Shown here piece by piece: positions 58,101 through 64,000 of a stretch of 64,000 nucleotides of DNA; the first letter of the stretch is position 1; the number at the start of each line of letters is the position of its first letter. This stretch comes from Klebsormidium nitens. Taxonomy: Eukaryota > Streptophyta > Klebsormidiophyceae > Klebsormidiales > Klebsormidiaceae. The stretch spans positions 52,507 to 116,506 of the forward strand of contig DF237220.1 in NCBI GenBank assembly GCA_000708835.1, written 5' to 3'. The translations under genes were made by a program, and so were the position numbers. The notes below the pieces were generated by a model. It was not told where the DNA came from. It saw only the letters and a list, made by a program, of their open reading frames with translations, and searched no databases.

Positions 58101-61100
58101 TCTCCTTGGTGGCCTTGAGCCGCGCCGCAGCCTTGTCCGCGGAGCGCTGCCCGTCGGACTGGAACTCGGGGCTGAACTCCAGGATGTAGCGCCCAACGAC
58201 GTCCGTCTTGCTCTCGTACCCCAGATACTCGACTGCCGCCGCGTTGCACTCCAGGAACCAGGAGTCGGAGAAGACGAGGTAGGGGTCGGTCGCAATGTTG
58301 AAGATGGTCTCGAACTTTTCGGTCGCGGAGTGGCGCTCTGTGATGTCGTGGATCACCCAGACCTCACCCTGGGGGTGGGTGCCGCCACCACACTCGAACA
58401 GCCGCTTGCTGCCGTCCTTCCGATACAGCTCGGTCAGTCGGACTGGGGGAGTGGTGATGGAGCTGTCCTGAAAAAGGGGGAAAAGCTTACGGTTCAGAAC
58501 CGAAGCAACGACAAAGCCAGAATAAAGTGTCCAAACGAAATGCTCCCTGGTGCTTTGCATGCAATGGGCACCTACTTGACTTAGCTCCTCAACAAAAGTA
58601 GACGCTTCCCGTCAGTCCCCCTGTCCAGAAAATGTCAGCATTCACCATTTCCAGATACTTGTGAATCAAGCAGTGTCTTGCCGGCGCCTCACCCTGAGCA
58701 GGCGCATGCGCTCCTGGTACGCCGCCAGCTGGCTGCCGTCGTGATCCTGGTGCAGCAGGCGGAACCAGGCGAACAGCGTGGGCACCTCCTCCTGGGAATA
58801 GCCCACCAGGCGCTCCATGGCCGAGTTGATGAACACGCGCGGGTCAGCAGCATCCCCCGAGCGGTCGACTTGGATGGCGCTCACGTTGATGTTGTCCACC
58901 ATGAGCTGCAGCCGCTGCTTCTCCAGCGCCTCCTCCTCCGCGATCTGTGCCTGCAGCAGCAGCTCCTTCAGCTCCGTGATGTCGGTCGCAAACCCAAACA
59001 CGCCCTGCCAAGGAGAGAAGAAGAGTTAGCACGACCACGAATAACACCAGTGTTTGCGCCTTGGGTCCCTACACTAGGCAGGTAGAGCACAGTTAAAGCG
59101 GTGGCCAGTCACTCAGCTTTTTAAACTGCTATCCTGTGGAAGTTCGATTGAACGGTTGAGTGAAACTGCCGGCAACTTGTTGAAGCAAGGTGCTGGCAAA
59201 TGGATGCAGTGCAGCTCTTCTCACTCTACTTTGGGGTTTGAAAAGCAGTTTTCAGATGTAAAAACCGGGATATACTGGCATAAAACCCCCAACATAAAAG
59301 CACAGTCAAGGAGTACAGGCGCATAAACCAATTGTACTACCAGGGTTGTGTCACCCATCCTGGGAGCCGCCCGCGTTGAGGCTACGTGAGGGGTGTCTGC
59401 CCCGTGCTTAGTCCCGTTTGGGTCTGCACCCCTGGCGTGCTCACCTGCTGGCCGTCCACTGTGGTGTATGGCTTCTTGACGTGGCGGAACCAGCGGCCGC
59501 CCTGGCTGTTGGTCGGCTGAAGGAAGAGGTCGGGAACATCAAGCGGCTGGCCCGTCTCCAGCACAACGTGGTCGTCGCGCTTCAGCGTCTCCACCAGCTC
59601 TGCGTCCTGCGTCCCCCCAACGACCTCAGCGAAGCTGCGCCCCAGCAGCGCCTCGCGCGGTTGGCCCAGCTGCTCGCACATGGCACGGTTCACCATCGTG
59701 TAGCAGCCCTGCACAAAAGGGGAAATGCATGAGACAAAGACAAGGGCGAGGAGCCGAGTCCCAACTAGTAGAGTCCGACGGTCATAAGGGGTCAACAGAG
59801 CTCTTCTCATCAGTGCTTTGACTCGGACTTAAACTTTGAGTCTCTCTGTCATTCCTCATTCCTCAGCATGTGTACTGTCTCAAATACTTGTAATGCCAAA
59901 ACCCATCGATTTTTCGCACCTGTGTAGCTAGGAGGGCCCCGACTTTTCTGGGGCCCAGCAAGGAACCATGAGCAGCCTCCTTAGGACCCATTCTTGGCCG
60001 CACAGCTGCAGTGGGCACACTTTCTATGTTGTTGCTCACCTGCGCGTCCTTTGTGCAGGCTACCCCTGGCAGCAGGTCCATCATGTACGTGTAATGCTCC
60101 TGCAACGCCAGCACCTGGGCCTCCAGCTGCGCTACCCGGTCGGGCTCTGCTCTGTCGGGCACAGGCGAGAAGTGCACAAGCACGAGACAGCGCTCCAGCT
60201 TCAGCCCTGCCACTCCGTTACATGCACCCACAGCACCCCTGGCAGGTGCCACTCGACAGAGCTCCATTTCTACCATGACTTGCAGCTGCGCTGCAGCTTC
60301 AGCCAAGGACGGTGCAGTAGGCGCGCCTCCTCTGCTGTCGTCTCCTCGCAAGGGCTCTGTGTGCGTTCCGGTCGAGTCAGTCAGGCTGCAGTTCCCCATG
60401 CTGGCATCCAGCTCCTCCTGGCCCACGTAGCCGTTCCTTGCGCGGGTCCCATTGAGGTTACCCATTTTGGCGCAACTGAAACCCCCAGCCCGAAGCGTTG
60501 ACCAGAAGCGCACCACGCGCTGTTTGCCTGAACGCAGCTGCGCAACCAGGTCTGCATACTGCGTGGTAGAGAGAGACGGCAGCAGGCCGGCTGCCAGAGC
60601 GATCTGCAGAGAAGGAACACTTGAGCCGCTGTTGCCTCCCTTGACTCTTGCGTGTCTAATGTCTCATGGGCTTCAGCCAAGTCCTATTATTGAAACTGCC
60701 AGACTTTCATGTCCTCAAGTTTTGGAAGCTATCAAAAGTACCCAAAGGGACCAGGCAATGAATCATGTCCTGACCATCTACAAGCCCGTCTGTCACGGTC
60801 GAGACCAGCAGACAACAACCAAGCCAAATAGGCAACAATGTGCTTCACAGGCTTAGAGAATGCACTTCTCACAATGGCGAGATGTACAAGCTCTCTTCAC
60901 TAGATCACCAAAGCAACACAAAGAACAGTTTCAAGCATCAAAAAGCATCACGAAACGACTTCAGAGCTGACCACAAGTATTTAGCATACCAGAACTCCTC
61001 CTTCAGGAATTCATACTCAGCCCTGCGAGACACTCACCTCCGGCAGCTCTTGTGCTCCATTGCAATGCAGGGCATCCCTCAGGCCTGCACTGGCCACCCG

Positions 61101-61166
61101 GCACCTGCCCGAAGAGGCATCCACCAGGCATTGCAATGTTTGTGACTGCCCAACAAAATGCTCCAT
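55138..61166 (-). CDS. Multi-PAS cytosolic hybrid histidine kinase (PHK-like)
   Basis: Nine minus-strand exons join in phase to 1078 residues: 61166-61038, 60603-60040, 59708-59445, 59004-58693, 58467-57195, 56875-56724, 56321-56181, 55834-55685, 55389-55138. Three PAS domains are clear at about 215-330, 340-465 and 475-595, each closing with ITEL/ITER/LRER-type ends. A fourth, weak PAS-like region may lie at 15-110. HisKA follows with the phospho-acceptor His621 (SHEIRTPMNG). The ATPase has N (LRQILLNLLSNALKFT), G1 (DTGVGI), F and G2 (GGTGLGL) boxes and a Ser/Arg/Gly-rich insert of about 55 residues before G1. The receiver has Glu945/Asp946, phospho-acceptor Asp989, Thr1021 and Lys1043. All catalytic residues are intact. 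No transmembrane or CHASE domain is visible, so it should be cytosolic. The architecture recalls the PAS-histidine kinases (PHK) of mosses, liverworts and charophytes. The ligand is unknown. Confidence 0.9.
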
Positions 61167-61644
61167 GCCCCTCAGCACAAGGACCCAGCTACTAGTAGAA
61201 GCTGCGGCTTATTTGTTTCTCCTAAGAAAAGCTAGTCAATGACTTGAAGTTCCTGAGTGTGAGGCAAATCTGAACAGATCATTGCATCATGTGCGGGACC
61301 CAACAAGCAGCTTCACTTTTGAAAAGGTTCAACCTAGACGACCACCACCATCTTCACCAACTTCCTAAAGAAAGTCCTTAGTCAGCTCGCCTTGCACGTC
61401 CATCGTGAAGCACACTGCTATGCACTTGTTTAGAAAGGACGCTAGAAAGAGCCAGCCACCCATGTAGCAAAACCTTGCCCACACAGTCTGCCCTTCCTAA
61501 ACCCCAAAACGGCTCCCTCTTCTGCTGGGTTTGCCTCTACACATCTCAGTCATCTGTACATCTTACCGAGCTGCAGAAACGAAAACGCAGCCAAGACACT
61601 ACGTTCAAGGAATGTGGTCCTGCCACCCGGCTGCAAACCTCCTA

Positions 61645-61970
61645 CCCGTACGACCAAGGTATGATTCCGAATAAATAAATAATTATTTGCATTCGGAAAG
61701 TTGGAAACTCCGGATAAGGAGTCGGATTCTGCTTTTTCGGAAACCGAAATTAATTGCTAAAATGCATTCGGAAAGTGATTTCTAAGCCGTCTGAGCATTC
61801 GGTACGTACCTTTTGCCACTGTTCACCTCTAACAATAGGGTACCGGGGTACCCTCTCAGCGATTCGGATTTAGGGTCGGAAAGTGGAAAATAATACATGA
61901 TTTGGCCTCGCATTCGCTAAAATAATTGCTCTTTTTGAGCATTCGGAATCATCATACCTTGGTCGTACGG
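61645..61970. mobile_element. Tc1/mariner (Stowaway)-like MITE, about 326 bp
   Basis: The left end CCCGTACGACCAAGGTATGA is matched by the right end read on the other strand, CCGTACGACCAAGGTATGAT, with only one base of difference at the tip and a 3-bp repeat inside. Both ends are flanked by TA (61643-61644 and 61971-61972), the usual target of Tc1/mariner elements. The inside repeats the word CATTCGGAAAGT and has no open frame, so this is a non-autonomous element. Confidence 0.75.
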
Positions 61971-62978
61971 TATTATGGTCGTTTCTCTGCGTTATTCCCC
62001 AAATCTTGGACCTAGAAAGTCCTAGCATGTTCTTGTCGAGTTATCAATATCAGATTCATAACTGGGTAGTCGAGAGGGGTCAATGTTCGGGCAGATTTCT
62101 GCTGCCACTGGTTAAATTGTGTGTGGTCCTGCAGCTCCTGTGACCACCCTGGCACCGTTACCGCTAATAGACTGGGGCCGCCGGGATTTGCGCCAACTTG
62201 AACTTTTGAGTATGGAATGCCGCCGCAGTTTGTGACCTTAACTGGCTTGGATTGCATGCAAGTTAGCAGCTTTTGGTTGACAAAAACCCACCAATATTCT
62301 TGAGTTTTACCCCAAAATCCGACGAAAAGTGCCGGGGGCGGTGAGATCTAGGATCCTAACACCCTAGTGGGACGCGACGATCCTGGGCAGCTGGGCCACG
62401 AGCAAATCCCCGGTGGCAATCGGATCCGATATCAATTTGCAGAAGGTAGGTACTCGATCTTCCCGTGCGCAGCGTTTGACAGGACCTGATCCGGCAGTAT
62501 TAAGGGGTACCCGACTTCAGTAGGGTACCTATGCCGGGTGATTCCGTCGTCCTTTCGCCCTATGCACGCCCCTCATTTGACTCGTCCGGTTGCCAGTTAT
62601 GTACGTTGTCTTTCCGCCGACGGCCCTCGGTTGAGTTGGCCAGGTGGCATCCCGTACGCTGACGGTCCTGTTGGGCGCGTGACGGCCCACGCCGCCACGG
62701 GTCATGTGTCGACTGCCTGGCAAACCCAAGCACTGATCATTACCGGTGGACGGGCCGGAGCAGCGACAACCGGTGGGTGCCAGTGACGCTGGCACTGGGC
62801 AGGGCCGTGCGGGGCCGCTTCGCACTGACTCTGAGATGGTCACGGTCGGGTGGGCTGGCACTGCGGCCGCAATGTCCCACACTGACATCGATAGGAATCT
62901 AGGAAACCGGTGATGACAACATCGTACGGATATACATACGACACCGTATTGATATCTGGGCCCTTCACATTGAGTCAA

Positions 62979-63217
62979 CCGTAGTGGCACGGGAATTCTC
63001 ACCTAAGATAATTTTGACGGACTTGGTTGCGAAAAGATCCGAAAACTTTCATGCAGCCCAAAAGCACCCCGTATTATAATAGTATATAGCTAGCTAGGGT
63101 TGTCAAGTATTAAATGTGAGCCTCAACCCGGGTTTGCGAACCGACAAACAATATTTACGTAATAATATACAATAAATATAATTCGCTGGTGCGAATTCCC
63201 CGTGCCACTACGTACGG
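62979..63217. mobile_element. CCGTA-ended MITE, about 239 bp
   Basis: The left end CCGTAGTGGCACGGGAATTC and the right end on the other strand, CCGTACGTAGTGGCACGGGG, match apart from a 4-bp CGTA duplication and one extra G, and both continue into AATTC(T/G)CAC. The right end is followed by TA, the left is preceded by AA, so the target-site duplication is imperfect. No open frame is present. Confidence 0.6.
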
Positions 63218-63242
63218 TAGCATTCACGAAACGGGAGAGTAC

Positions 63243-63284
63243 CAATCCAGGCCCGCACAATCCAGGCCCGACAATCCAGGCCCG
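63243..63284. repeat. Triple 13-bp direct repeat
   Basis: CAATCCAGGCCCG occurs three times at 63243, 63258 and 63272, separated by one or two bases. Its role is unknown. Confidence 0.85.
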
Positions 63285-63425
63285 TCGATTTGACGGACGA
63301 TTTTGACCGTAGCTTTGGAACTTAAATAGATTCCCTGTGTCTCGTTTTCCGTCCGCGGCACCCCCGCGATTAAGAACCGAGCTCTGCATTGACGTAATGA
63401 ACCTCAACCTAGTAAGGTTAATGTA

Positions 63426-63705
63426 CCGTAGCGACATTGCCATTCGCACTAAATGAATTGATTTTAGGTCGTTGCGAAAAATTTGAAACTATGATTCGCA
63501 CTTGGTGCGAAAATGCGAAACTTCAGAGTCAAAATAAATTCGAATCAACCCTGTAAACACGCAAAAACAGGCCTAAAACAGTACAAATTCGGATCTTGCG
63601 AAAAACTAAAAACTATCTTTATTATTTAATGAGCTGGTGCGAAATCCAAAAAAGTTCGAAAATAAATATTCGCACCAAGGTGGTGCGAATGCAATGTCGC
63701 TACGG
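63426..63705. mobile_element. CCGTA-ended Tc1/mariner-like MITE, 280 bp
   Basis: The left end CCGTAGCGACATTGCCATTC pairs with the right end on the other strand, CCGTAGCGACATTGCATTCG, differing by one C. Perfect TA dinucleotides flank both ends (63424-63425 and 63706-63707). The AT-rich inside carries several GGTGCGAA/TTCGCACC words, including a palindrome at 63669-63690. No transposase frame is present. Confidence 0.78.
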
Positions 63706-63723
63706 TAAGCAGATTCGCAGACA

Positions 63724-63790
63724 ACTGTAACTGTATTACTGATTAACTGTAACTGTAAGTGTAATTGTAACTGTAACTGTTAAACTGTGA
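63724..63790. repeat. Degenerate (CTGTAA)n tract
   Basis: About nine imperfect CTGTAA/CTGTTA-type hexamers lie in tandem directly after the 280-bp MITE. Confidence 0.8.
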
Positions 63791-64000
63791 CTTTTGATTG
63801 AACTTGATCTCTGTAACTCTGTGTGTGGCCCCGGCCGTTTTAACCATGGCTGTACACTCTACTAGAGTTGCTACTTACCGTATCCAGAGTCATGTCGGAG
63901 TTTTGAGTGTGACAGTACCGGTATTACAGTAATCAGAACTGTATTAGTGTGACTGTATGCCGTGCGGTATCGTCTCCTCTGCCGGCTGGCATCGGGATTG

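Larger units (their letters stand above)
61167..64000. other. Gene-free end with MITEs and simple repeats
   Basis: Upstream of the histidine kinase no gene could be recognised on either strand. The interval holds the kinase promoter, three short inverted-repeat elements (61645-61970, 62979-63217, 63426-63705), a triple 13-bp repeat and a degenerate CTGTAA tract. Sequence between 62340 and 62960 is GC-richer but its open frames show no family resemblance. Confidence 0.55.

Noticed and set aside
57209-58189. Long Ser/Arg-rich plus-strand open frame over the kinase core
   Set aside because: It is a shadow of the GC-rich histidine kinase exon, which holds unmistakable H, N and G boxes on the minus strand.

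Overview
The window is nuclear DNA from a green plant-lineage eukaryote, most likely a streptophyte alga such as Klebsormidium (the clade is a fairly firm inference, the genus a guess). Coding regions are cut into short exons by roughly 100-1700 bp introns with GT..AG borders. The gene set is plant-like: a CSLA/CSLC-type glycan synthase, an MFP1-like thylakoid coiled-coil protein, a plastid DUF3531 protein, a P-class PPR protein, a JMJ13-like demethylase and a plant-type PI-PLC fold. A PAS hybrid histidine kinase of the kind kept in algae and bryophytes is also present. All exon models were built by hand from reading frames, splice-site phase and recalled family conservation; no alignment was run.

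Layout, left to right: (1) FNBP4-like double-WW protein, + strand, 258-5443, first exon(s) not identified; (2) PI-PLC-like protein that has lost its catalytic histidines, +, 6009-13289; (3) P-class PPR protein, -, 16566-14451; (4) RNA polymerase III subunit RPC9, +, 17446-19214; (5) MOCS3/CNX5/UBA4 sulfur-carrier activating enzyme, -, 24525-20517; (6) JmjN-JmjC-C5HC2 histone demethylase with a long acidic tail and a C-terminal EAR-like motif, +, 25419-32618; (7) CSLA/CSLC-like GT2 synthase, -, 38740-34291; (8) MFP1-like protein, +, 39805-46555, broken by a 600-base run of N; (9) DUF3531 plastid protein, +, 48591-53816; (10) multi-PAS cytosolic hybrid histidine kinase, -, 61166-55138; (11) a gene-free end, 61167-64000, with three short inverted-repeat transposon relics.

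The genes do not form an operon or an obvious cluster; they are ordinary neighbours in convergent, divergent and tandem pairs. Three pairs share a divergent promoter interval: PPR/RPC9, CNX5/demethylase (with a MITE inserted between them) and CSL/MFP1. Recurring themes are plastid biology (MFP1, DUF3531, perhaps the PPR protein), signalling (pseudo-PLC, histidine kinase) and nuclear gene expression (RPC9, demethylase, WW protein). The most unusual items are the apparent pseudo-phospholipase, the EAR-tagged demethylase, the coding minisatellite at the assembly gap in the MFP1-like gene, and the MITEs.
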